This document shows positions 5,470-10,668 of a stretch of DNA of 10,668 bases, piece after piece. The DNA comes from an uncultured Collinsella sp. GTDB taxonomy: Bacteria; Actinomycetota; Coriobacteriia; Coriobacteriales; Coriobacteriaceae. Every line of letters begins with the position of its first letter. The stretch's first letter is position 1. A model generated the notes under the pieces. It was not told the origin of the DNA and did no database searches. It worked only from the letters and a program-made list of their open reading frames with translations. The translations under genes were made by a program, and so were the position numbers. The stretch lies in the NCBI GenBank assembly GCA_900549355.1, contig UROA01000068.1:1-10668 (forward strand). Reading direction: 5' to 3'.

Positions 5470-7143
5470 TTACTTGTGGAACGGATCGAGTTGCGCCTTC
5501 AGCGGATTGAGCTGATACAGACTCACAAAACGCTCTTTGCGAGACGATGAGGTGTTGACCCAGCTGCCGTTGCAGACGTCGTATTTCGAATCCAGGCGGA
5601 TCCACTCCTCCGGCTTGTTCTTCTCGCTCTTATTGCAGAAGTAACGCTGGTACTCGATCTCGTGCTCAAACTCAAACTCGTCATCTAAATCGCCATCGGC
5701 ATACTCATCGACCGACGTCAGATTGCCGTGCGCATCGTAATAGAACTCCGCATGCCCGTCGCGCGTGGAATCGATCCGGTCGAGCTTGCCGCCACTGTAC
5801 GAGTAATTAACCGTGGAAAACGAACTCAGCGAACCGTAATCGTTGCCGTGCGTGTCATAGGTCACGGGCGAGATACGCGTAATATTGCCGTCCTTGTCGT
5901 ACTCGTAGTTGAGCGTGAGCGTCCACCTCGTGCCCACGGTGTCACCCTGGCAGTCCGTCGTAAAGGACGTCACGCGGCCGTTGTCGTATCCGTACGAATA
6001 GACGACCGTGCGAGGATTGCCCGGACCAGTCTCGGTGTCGGACACCAGGTTGCCATCCCGGTAGACATACGTGCTCGCACTCTCGCCGTAGCCTGCGTTG
6101 GTTGCCTTGTTGATCAGGTTTCCGTCTGCATCATAGGTAAACGTCGTGGAGGTCGATGCATCACCAATAGCGGCGTCGCAATCGATGCGCGTCAGGTTTC
6201 CGTCGGCATCGTACGTGAACATGTTTTCATCTTCGTAGTCACCCGAGCGAACTTCCGCTATTTCCGAAATGCGATGCGACTCGTCATGCTCGACGTCGTA
6301 ACCCATGCCACCACCCTGTTTGAGGCTGCTCGTATACCCCGTAACATAGCCGTCCTCGTCGCGCTCAATCTCATACGTGCTGCCGTGCGCACCGTCCTCG
6401 TCGGTACCCTCGTAGTACACCGGCAACCACAACTCCTCGAGCTGCGTGTCCTTAATGCCGCCAACCTTCGTCTCCTGCGGCAGCGCGATCGTGGCGAGCT
6501 TCTTTTTGCCCGAAAGATCGATGCTTTTAAGGCCTTCGGCATTTGAAAGGTCGAGCTTCTCGATGTTATCGCAGCCGTCCAGGTTAACGACGGTGACGTT
6601 GCTCGCCGAGTTAAGCTCGATGGTCTTAAGGTCGCCGCAGCCCGAGAGGTCCAGGTTGGCGAGCTTGTCGTCGCTGGACTCCACCGTAACGATATTGGGG
6701 AATGTCTTGCCCAGACCCTGCGTCGAGGCGACACCCTCTAGCTCGACCGATGCAACCGCGTTGGCCTCGTCGTGCGAGATACGGCCGTCGCCATTGGTGT
6801 CGTACTTGGTCGAAACAAGCGTGCGCATGCCGCTATCCGGGAAGGTCTTCTCGTCGATAGGCGTGGTCGCGATCTGCGTAAAGTAGAACAGCGCACCGCC
6901 GCCGATGCCCGCCGCCACGACGAGTACCGCAGCAAGTGCGATGAGGGGCTTTTTGGAACGCTTGCGCGGCGTGGGCTGTTGCACAGGCACGTATTGCTGA
7001 GGAGCGGGCGCGGCAGGCCGAGGCTGATAGCGAACAGCGGGCTGTTGCGAGGCAGCAATCTGGTCGGGCGCCACGGGTGCTCCGCACACGGGACAGAAGA
7101 GGGCCTCGTCGACAAGTGGCGTACCACACGAGCGACAAAACAT
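5470..7143 (-). CDS. Membrane-anchored zinc-ribbon protein with EF-hand, LRR-like and YD-repeat ectodomain
   Basis: Function unknown; 557 residues. Domains in order: a zinc ribbon with C3, C6, C17 and C20; a Pro/Gln-rich linker (about 25-60); a basic RKRSKK stretch and one transmembrane helix (about 66-88), which predicts the zinc ribbon inside and the rest outside; an EF-hand-like loop DTNGDGRISHDE (115-126) with acidic or polar residues at ligand positions 1, 3, 5, 9 and 12; four short leucine-rich-like units (161-221, LDLSGC / IELNSA / VNLDGC / LDLSNA); then at least six YD/RHS-like units (about 308-480), such as FTYDADGNLTRI and FYYDAHGNLTSV. There is no C-terminal toxin domain. I start at ATG 7143 because AAAGGAG lies 6 bases upstream; the frame stays open to 7215 without a ribosome site. 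It is monocistronic and bounded on both sides by copies of one hairpin repeat. A surface sensor or adhesin is possible but not shown. Confidence 0.85.
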   Translation of the reverse strand: MFCRSCGTPLVDEALFCPVCGAPVAPDQIAASQQPAVRYQPRPAAPAPQQYVPVQQPTPRKRSKKPLIALAAVLVVAAGIGGGALFYFTQIATTPIDEKTFPDSGMRTLVSTKYDTNGDGRISHDEANAVASVELEGVASTQGLGKTFPNIVTVESSDDKLANLDLSGCGDLKTIELNSASNVTVVNLDGCDNIEKLDLSNAEGLKSIDLSGKKKLATIALPQETKVGGIKDTQLEELWLPVYYEGTDEDGAHGSTYEIERDEDGYVTGYTSSLKQGGGMGYDVEHDESHRISEIAEVRSGDYEDENMFTYDADGNLTRIDCDAAIGDASTSTTFTYDADGNLINKATNAGYGESASTYVYRDGNLVSDTETGPGNPRTVVYSYGYDNGRVTSFTTDCQGDTVGTRWTLTLNYEYDKDGNITRISPVTYDTHGNDYGSLSSFSTVNYSYSGGKLDRIDSTRDGHAEFYYDAHGNLTSVDEYADGDLDDEFEFEHEIEYQRYFCNKSEKNKPEEWIRLDSKYDVCNGSWVNTSSSRKERFVSLYQLNPLKAQLDPFHK

Positions 7144-7202
7144 GGCGGGCTCCTTTCGGTTCATTCCTTCCACCATGAAGGTAAACCCAAAGCCACAGCC
7201 CT

Positions 7203-7214
7203 TGTTGCGCAACA
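7203..7214. promoter_or_regulatory. 12-base perfect palindrome upstream of the zinc-ribbon gene
   Basis: TGTTGCGCAACA is perfectly self-complementary and lies 60 bases upstream of the minus-strand start. It could bind a dimeric regulator. No clear minus-strand promoter hexamers can be tied to it. Confidence 0.3.
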
Positions 7215-7222
7215 TTCAGCCC

Positions 7223-7261
7223 AAACCACCGCAAAGGGGACAGGCACCTTCGTGGTGGTTC
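7223..7261. repeat. Hairpin repeat family copy 2
   Basis: It matches 35 of 39 positions of the hairpin at 5421-5459, in the same orientation. The arms (7224-7237 with 7247-7260) pair with one mismatch and one G-T pair around the 9-base loop GGACAGGCA. It has no T run on either strand, so unlike copy 1 it does not look like a terminator. It sits between the two divergent genes. Confidence 0.75.
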
Positions 7262-7291
7262 GAACACTTGTTCCATACGTACACATGTTCT
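7261..7291. promoter_or_regulatory. Two tandem LexA (SOS) box-like sites upstream of hicA
   Basis: CGAACACTTGTTCC (7261-7274) agrees at 13 of 14 positions with the Gram-positive SOS box CGAACRNRYGTTYC. CGTACACATGTTCT (7278-7291) agrees at 12 of 14. Their centres are 17 bases apart. The first overlaps the -35-like TTGTTC of a candidate hicA promoter and the second reaches its -10. They could also affect the divergent zinc-ribbon gene 118 bases away. No LexA binding is shown. Confidence 0.5.
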
Positions 7292-7296
7292 ATAGT
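7268..7296 (+). promoter_or_regulatory. Candidate upstream promoter of hicAB
   Basis: TTGTTC (7268-7273) and TATAGT (7291-7296) are separated by 17 bases. The -35 lies inside the first LexA-like box. Transcription would start about 55 bases upstream of hicA. Confidence 0.45.
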
Positions 7297-7304
7297 AAGG
7301 ATGC

Positions 7305-7333
7305 TTGCATCGGACTTAAATTGCAACTAGAAT
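7305..7333 (+). promoter_or_regulatory. Candidate proximal promoter of hicAB
   Basis: TTGCAT (7305-7310) and TAGAAT (7328-7333) are separated by 17 bases, with the -10 inside the palindromic operator at 7322-7342. The start codon of hicA follows at 7357. This arrangement is typical of an autorepressed toxin-antitoxin promoter. Confidence 0.5.
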
Positions 7334-7342
7334 ATAGTTGCA
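7322..7342. promoter_or_regulatory. Palindromic operator overlapping the hicAB -10 box
   Basis: TGCAACTA (7322-7329) is perfectly inverted as TAGTTGCA (7335-7342) with a 5-base spacer. It covers the -10 box and ends 14 bases before hicA. HicB antitoxins commonly repress their own operon through a C-terminal DNA-binding domain, so this is the likely HicB site. Confidence 0.6.
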
Positions 7343-7356
7343 GAATGTGAGGCGGG

Positions 7357-7620
7357 ATGACTCGGACCGATAAACTCATCGCCCAACTGCTTAGCTGCCC
7401 TTCGACGTATCGGTATACCGATTTTTTAAAAGTCATGGCTTCATATGGCTTTGAAATGGACAACAAAGGCAAGACATCCGGATCGCGCGTTCGCCTCTAC
7501 AGGCCATCAGATGGCAGGATGTTCGTAATGCACGCACCACATCCATCTGACGAATTGACAGCGGGGACCATTCGAAACATCGTTCGATTTCTGCAAGATG
7601 TCGGAGGTAGTCATGAGTAA
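7357..7620 (+). CDS. hicA: HicA-family toxin (predicted mRNA interferase)
   Basis: Small toxin of a type II toxin-antitoxin pair, expected to bind and cleave mRNA when free of HicB. The 87 residues show the HicA layout: an N-terminal helix, then GFEMDNKGKTSGSRVRLY (31-48), then MHAPHPSDELTAGTIRNIV (58-76). Classical HicA proteins have GSHH here, with the histidine catalytic; this one reads GSGSR-like SGSRV, with histidines instead at 59 and 62. I recall a HicA subgroup with GSGSRV and LHxPHP motifs, always paired with a HicB like the one here. ATG 7357 is preceded by GAGG (7349-7352). It overlaps hicB by 8 bases, so translation is probably coupled. Codon use is less GC-rich than in the flanking metabolic genes, consistent with an acquired module. 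Confidence 0.82.
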   Translation: MTRTDKLIAQLLSCPSTYRYTDFLKVMASYGFEMDNKGKTSGSRVRLYRPSDGRMFVMHAPHPSDELTAGTIRNIVRFLQDVGGSHE

Positions 7621-7942
7621 CGTTTTGGCATACAAGGGTTATTTCGCCCCAGTCGAATTCGATGCCGAACAGCATGTGCTAACAGGTATGGTCGCCGGCA
7701 TTAGGGACGCAATCGTATTTGAAGGCTCCACGACTGAAGAAGTGGAGCAATGCTTCCACGACGCCGTCGACGATTACCTTGAGTTTTGCGCCGAGAAGGG
7801 AAAAGAACCCGAGCGGGCTTTTAAGGGCTCGTTCAACGTAAGAACGGGCTCTGAGCTCCACAAGCAAGCAGCGCTGGCAGCGGCAAAGAAGGGTGAGTCA
7901 CTCAATAAGTTTGTGACTGAAGCAATCGCTGCGGCGTTATAG
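7613..7942 (+). CDS. hicB: HicB-family antitoxin
   Basis: Antitoxin and probable autorepressor of hicAB, 109 residues. The N-terminal part (about 5-70: YKGYFAPVEFDAEQ, GIRDAIVFEGSTTEEVEQ, FHDAVDDYLEFCAEKGKEPE) is the HicB partial RNase-H-like fold that occludes the toxin. The C-terminal part (about 72-109: GSFNVRTGSELHKQ through SLNKFVTEAI) looks like a ribbon-helix-helix DNA-binding domain. The start at 7613 is chosen because GGAGG (7603-7607) lies five bases upstream. An in-frame ATG at 7598 precedes that ribosome site and is unlikely. The start overlaps the end of hicA. The palindrome at 7322-7342 is its likely operator. Confidence 0.88.
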   Translation: MSNVLAYKGYFAPVEFDAEQHVLTGMVAGIRDAIVFEGSTTEEVEQCFHDAVDDYLEFCAEKGKEPERAFKGSFNVRTGSELHKQAALAAAKKGESLNKFVTEAIAAAL

Positions 7943-7959
7943 CATTAACGCATAGGCGC

Positions 7960-8006
7960 AAACAACCACAAAGGGCGCAGTTCGCAGGCTTATTTGCGGT
8001 GGCTTT
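7960..8006. repeat. Degenerate hairpin repeat family copy 3
   Basis: AAACAACCACAAAGG at the left and TTTGCGGTGGCTTT at the right match the arms of the hairpins at 5421 and 7223 in the same orientation, and CAGGC of the loop is kept, but about ten extra bases lie between. Pairing is imperfect. GGTGG (7998-8002) can also pair with CCACC (8008-8012). It starts 17 bases after hicB. Confidence 0.45.
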
Positions 8007-8033
8007 ACCACCCATATCGCGTTTGCCCAGATA

Positions 8034-8072
8034 AAACCTGCCAAAATAAACCTGTCCCTTTTTGGCAGGTTT
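8034..8072. repeat. Hairpin immediately upstream of the cyclo-ligase ribosome site
   Basis: AAACCTGCCAAAA (8034-8046) pairs perfectly with TTTTGGCAGGTTT (8060-8072) around a 13-base loop that carries GGGACAGG on the minus strand. It ends next to the GGGAG at 8073. On the plus strand no T run follows. On the minus strand TTTTATCT follows, but no minus gene ends here. A translational or transcriptional control element for the downstream gene, or a dispersed repeat, is possible. Confidence 0.6.
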
Positions 8073-8088
8073 GGGAGATGAGGCTGGG

Positions 8089-8685
8089 ATGGATAAGGCT
8101 GAGTTGCGGCGGGTGATGATTGCTCGTCGCGATGCTCTTGATTTGGATGTGCGGGCGGCGAAGTCTGCTGTTGTATGCGCGCGACTCATTGAGCTGCTGG
8201 ATTGCCTGGGTACCGCGGCACCGCACACCGTTGCCGCCTATGCCGCGATGGGTTCCGAGGTCGACTCAGCCGCGTTTGCCGCTGCGGCCGCCAAACGCGG
8301 CTGGCGCGCGGCCTATCCGTGCATGCTCTCGGCAACAGACGCCATGGCTTGCGGCCAGCGCATGTGCATGCGGGCAGTCTCTGCCGACGACTCGTCCGCG
8401 GCACCGTTTATCGCCCACCCCACGCGGGCCTTCGCGGCCACGGACATCGACAGCGACCACTTCCCCATCGTGCCTGCCAAGGCCCTCGACATGATTGTCG
8501 TGCCGCTTGTAGCCTTCGACCGCGCCGGCGCGCGCCTGGGCTACGGCGGCGGCTGCTATGACCGCTACCTGCATATGCTCTCGCCCGCATGCCAAATCAT
8601 CGGAGTCGCCTTTGACGAGCAGCGCGTCGACCACGTTCCCGCCGACGCCCACGACTTGCCGCTACCCCAAATCATCAGCGCCTAA
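8089..8685 (+). CDS. 5-formyltetrahydrofolate cyclo-ligase (MTHFS family)
   Basis: ATP-dependent conversion of 5-formyl-THF to 5,10-methenyl-THF, returning stored folate to one-carbon metabolism in the cytoplasm. It has 198 residues, normal for the family. The signature DMIVVPLVAFDRAGARLGYG (134-153), followed by GGCYDRYL, is the ATP/folate-binding motif, with Cys in place of the usual Phe. AYAAMGSEVD (50-59) and GVAFDEQ (172-178) are also family motifs. The usual Asp of the C-terminal HDxPLD motif is Pro here (HDLPLP). The frame stays open to a TTG at 8062 inside the upstream hairpin. ATG 8089 with GAGG (8080-8083) five bases upstream is preferred. It is convergent with metA, 23 bases apart with no clear terminator between. 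Confidence 0.92.
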   Translation: MDKAELRRVMIARRDALDLDVRAAKSAVVCARLIELLDCLGTAAPHTVAAYAAMGSEVDSAAFAAAAAKRGWRAAYPCMLSATDAMACGQRMCMRAVSADDSSAAPFIAHPTRAFAATDIDSDHFPIVPAKALDMIVVPLVAFDRAGARLGYGGGCYDRYLHMLSPACQIIGVAFDEQRVDHVPADAHDLPLPQIISA

Positions 8686-8708
8686 CAGCTGGCACACCTC
8701 CCGACGGC

Positions 8709-9635
8709 CTAGTGCTCCTCGCCGGCTCGGGCCAGGTCGTAAGGCGTGGTCTGGTAGACGTAGTAGTTGAGCCAGTTGGTGTAGAGCAACTGAGCCTGGC
8801 TGCGCCAGACGTTGCGCGGCTCGGCGGCGGGGTCGTCACCTGGGAAGTAATGCGCTGGCACCTGGGGGTTGAGCCCGCGCTTCACGTCGCGCTCGTACTC
8901 CAGGCGCAACGTGTCGGTGTCGTACTCGGGATGGCCAAAGACAAAGAAGCGGCGGCTGTCGGTCGACTTGACGATGTACAAGCCCACCTCGTCGGACACG
9001 GCCACGACCTCAAGCTGCGGCTCGGCCTCCACGTCCTCGCGGCGCACCTCGGTGTTGCGCGAATGCACGGCATAGAAACGGTCGTCAAAGCCGCGGACCA
9101 GCGGACTTTGCGGCTTCACCAGATAATGCTCAAACACGCCGCTCGCCTTTGCCGGCAGGTCGTACTTCTGGATACCGTAATGATGGTACAGACCGGCCTG
9201 CGCGCCCCAACAAATGTGCAGCGTAGAGTGCACGTGCGTGGTGGACCAATCCATAATCTGGCAGAGCTCGGGCCAGTAGTCGACCTCTTCGAACGGCATC
9301 TGCTCCACCGGCGCGCCCGTGATGATCAGGCCGTCGTAGTGGATGTCGCGGATGTCGTCGAACGTGCGGTAGAACGTCTCCAGGTGGCCGGCGCTCACGT
9401 GCGTGGCCTCGTGCGTTTTGGTGCGCAGCAGATCCACCTCCACCTGCAGCGGCGTGTTGGAGAGCTTGCGCATGATCTGCGTCTCGGTGGCGATCTTGGT
9501 GGGCATGAGGTTGAGGATGAGCACGCGCAGCGGACGGATGTCCTGGTGCAGCGCGCGGTACTCGGTCATGACAAAGATGTTCTCGCTCTCGAGCTGCGCG
9601 GCGGCAGGGAGGGCGTCGGGGATGCGAATGGGCAT
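8709..9635 (-). CDS. metA: Homoserine O-acetyltransferase, MetA family
   Basis: Acylates L-homoserine, the first committed step of methionine synthesis, in the cytoplasm. Its 308 residues align without gaps to classical MetA numbering: nucleophile C142 in [10 protein letters not shown]235 and E237 in FGHPEYD, and K47 in [10 protein letters not shown]. Residue 111, in [17 protein letters not shown], is Glu. In this family Glu111 is associated with acetyl-CoA use and Gly111 with succinyl-CoA, so O-acetylhomoserine is the expected product despite the frequent label succinyltransferase. ATG 9635 has AAGGAG five bases upstream. It is monocistronic here and divergent from the dehydrogenase. No S-adenosylmethionine riboswitch or T-box is recognised in the 211-base upstream gap. 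Confidence 0.95.
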   Translation of the reverse strand: MPIRIPDALPAAAQLESENIFVMTEYRALHQDIRPLRVLILNLMPTKIATETQIMRKLSNTPLQVEVDLLRTKTHEATHVSAGHLETFYRTFDDIRDIHYDGLIITGAPVEQMPFEEVDYWPELCQIMDWSTTHVHSTLHICWGAQAGLYHHYGIQKYDLPAKASGVFEHYLVKPQSPLVRGFDDRFYAVHSRNTEVRREDVEAEPQLEVVAVSDEVGLYIVKSTDSRRFFVFGHPEYDTDTLRLEYERDVKRGLNPQVPAHYFPGDDPAAEPRNVWRSQAQLLYTNWLNYYVYQTTPYDLARAGEEH

Positions 9636-9738
9636 GGATGCTCCTTACGAGTCAGTTGCAGCTATGGTACAACGACCGGCCCCATCAGCGCGAGCACATC
9701 GCCCAGCGATGCCGTCAGCGGCCCAAATCACTCCAAAA

Positions 9739-9769
9739 GTAGAGATTAAGGCATGTCCCAAAAATCTAC
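9739..9769. repeat. Terminator-like hairpin repeat in the metA/dehydrogenase divergent region
   Basis: Positions 9749-9769 are the exact reverse complement of 5159-5179 in the protease terminator (21 bases). GTAGA (9739-9743) pairs with TCTAC (9765-9769), and ATT (9745-9747) with AAT (9762-9764), after one bulged base. On the minus strand TTTT follows, so it could end minus-strand transcripts about 100 bases before metA. The other bases of the 9636-9846 gap hold a small CATCGC-cca-GCGATG hairpin (9697-9711) and the promoter below. Confidence 0.6.
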
Positions 9770-9780
9770 GGCGCTTTAGC

Positions 9781-9809
9781 CTAGCAAAGTGGCGGCAGGA
9801 CGCTACAAT
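9781..9809 (+). promoter_or_regulatory. Candidate promoter of the dehydrogenase gene
   Basis: TACAAT (9804-9809) is a good -10. CTAGCA (9781-9786), 17 bases upstream, is a weak -35. The start codon lies 37 bases downstream. Confidence 0.45.
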
Positions 9810-9846
9810 GGTTCGACGCGAAAAACTCGGCCGAAGGGATACATAT

Positions 9847-10668
9847 ATGTACCAGACGCGTAAGATCGGTGTGGTCGGCCAGGGCCACGTAGGAGCACAT
9901 GTCGCCAACAGCCTGCTTATGCAGGGCATCGCCGACGAGCTGTACCTGTGCGATATCAACGAGGCCAAGGTGACGTCCGAGGTCCAGGACCTGCGCGACT
10001 CCCTTTCGTTTGTCCCGTACAACACCAAGATCGTCAACTGCTACGACCACTACGAGGAGCTGGCCTGCTGCGACGTCATCGTCAACGCTGCCGGCAAGGT
10101 CGCGCTGGCCGCCGGCAACCGCGACGGCGAGCTGTTCTTTACCACCGACGCCGCCCGCACCTTTGCCAAGCGCATCGTCGACGCCGGCTTTGACGGCATC
10201 TTCGTAAGCATCTCCAACCCCTGCGACGTCGTGTGCACCGAGCTGTGGCATCTGACCGGCTACGATCCCAAGAAGATCATCGGCTCGGGCTGCGGCCTGG
10301 ATTCCGCCCGCTTGCGCACCGAGATCTCCAAGAAGGTCGGTGTGAGCCCCAAGTCCATTGACGCCTACATGATCGGCGAGCACGGCTTTAGCCAGCTGGC
10401 CGCCTTTAAGGCCGCGACCATCGCCGGCAAGAGCCTCAACGAGCTTCAGGCCGAGAACCCCGACAAGTACGCCTTTGACCACATGGAGGTCGAGGAGCTC
10501 GCGCGCAAGGGCGGCTATGTGACCTACCAGGGCAAGCAGTGCACCGAGTACGCCGTCGCCAACTCCGCCGCGCGCGTCTGCGCCGCCGTGCTGCACAACG
10601 AGCACGCCGTGCTTTCCGCCTCCACGCTCATGACCGGCCAGTATGGCGAGGAGGGCATCTTCACCTCC
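9847..10668 (+). CDS. L-lactate / L-2-hydroxyisocaproate dehydrogenase family protein (3' end outside window)
   Basis: NAD-dependent 2-hydroxyacid dehydrogenase of the LDH/MDH superfamily, reducing a 2-oxoacid and regenerating NAD+ in fermentation. The first 274 residues are present, of about 310 expected; the frame is open at the edge. The Rossmann motif is GQGHVG (11-16), with D36 ending strand 2 favouring NAD. Catalytic residues are R92 (loop arginine), N124 in SISNP, D152 and R155 in LDSARLR, and H179 in GEHG. The substrate loop NAAGKVALAAGNRDGE lacks the Gln and PGET of true lactate dehydrogenases. With SNPCDV and IGEHGFSQ it looks closer to L-2-hydroxyisocaproate dehydrogenase, so a bulkier 2-oxoacid substrate is plausible. 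ATG 9847 has GAAGGGA seven bases upstream. Divergent from metA. Confidence 0.88.
   Translation, partial: MYQTRKIGVVGQGHVGAHVANSLLMQGIADELYLCDINEAKVTSEVQDLRDSLSFVPYNTKIVNCYDHYEELACCDVIVNAAGKVALAAGNRDGELFFTTDAARTFAKRIVDAGFDGIFVSISNPCDVVCTELWHLTGYDPKKIIGSGCGLDSARLRTEISKKVGVSPKSIDAYMIGEHGFSQLAAFKAATIAGKSLNELQAENPDKYAFDHMEVEELARKGGYVTYQGKQCTEYAVANSAARVCAAVLHNEHAVLSASTLMTGQYGEEGIFTS

Noticed and set aside
7144..7215. 24-codon upstream extension of the zinc-ribbon protein
   Set aside because: The ribosome site AAAGGAG lies inside it, ahead of the ATG at 7143, and the zinc ribbon begins right at that ATG.
7598..7612. Earlier in-frame ATG for hicB
   Set aside because: It would place the GGAGG ribosome site inside the coding sequence; ATG 7613 has ideal spacing.
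7943..8088. Tetrahydrofolate riboswitch before the cyclo-ligase
   Set aside because: I see no conserved folate-riboswitch core; only the simple hairpin at 8034-8072.
8712..9749. 345-codon plus-strand frame opposite metA
   Set aside because: metA has all catalytic residues at canonical positions; the opposite frame is a compositional shadow.
9636..9846. SAM riboswitch or T-box upstream of metA
   Set aside because: No T-box sequence or S-box kink-turn pattern is visible; only the repeat hairpin and a short stem at 9697-9711.

Overview
The window looks like chromosome of a high-GC anaerobic gut actinobacterium of the Coriobacteriia, most like Collinsella. This rests on gene content (mannose-type PTS, PreP-like M16 protease, acetyl-type MetA, L-2-hydroxyacid dehydrogenase, HicAB), on GC-rich codon use in the core genes, and on many hairpin-forming intergenic repeats. 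The genus is inferred from recollection of such genomes, not from a search.

Layout. Positions 1-1824 hold a minus-strand carbohydrate-uptake block: a GntR/UTRA regulator, then PTS EIIA and EIIB of the mannose/fructose/sorbose family, closed by a strong terminator at the left edge. No EIIC or EIID lies between promoter and terminator. Divergently, 2105-5149 encodes a 1014-residue M16C zinc metallopeptidase, followed by its terminator. Positions 5155-5459 hold no gene but five hairpins in a row, including two long, closely related palindromes whose arms differ by a compensatory base pair. 

Positions 5470-7143 (minus) encode an unusual membrane-anchored protein: zinc ribbon, proline-rich linker, one transmembrane helix, EF-hand-like loop, leucine-rich-like stretch, then YD/RHS-like repeats. 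A divergent intergenic region follows, with a second copy of the flanking hairpin repeat, two LexA-box-like sites, two candidate promoters and a palindromic operator. It leads into a hicA-hicB toxin-antitoxin operon (7357-7942, plus). A third, degenerate copy of the repeat follows hicB, so the two accessory modules are separated by same-orientation copies of one repeat.

Positions 8089 onward are housekeeping metabolism: 5-formyltetrahydrofolate cyclo-ligase (plus), convergent homoserine O-acetyltransferase metA (minus), and, divergent from metA, an L-lactate/L-2-hydroxyisocaproate-type dehydrogenase cut by the right edge (9847-10668).

The regulator probably controls the PTS pair. MetA and the folate enzyme both touch methionine and one-carbon metabolism but are convergent, so they are not one operon. 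The most interesting parts are the intergenic repeats, the promoter architecture of hicAB and the zinc ribbon/YD-repeat protein.
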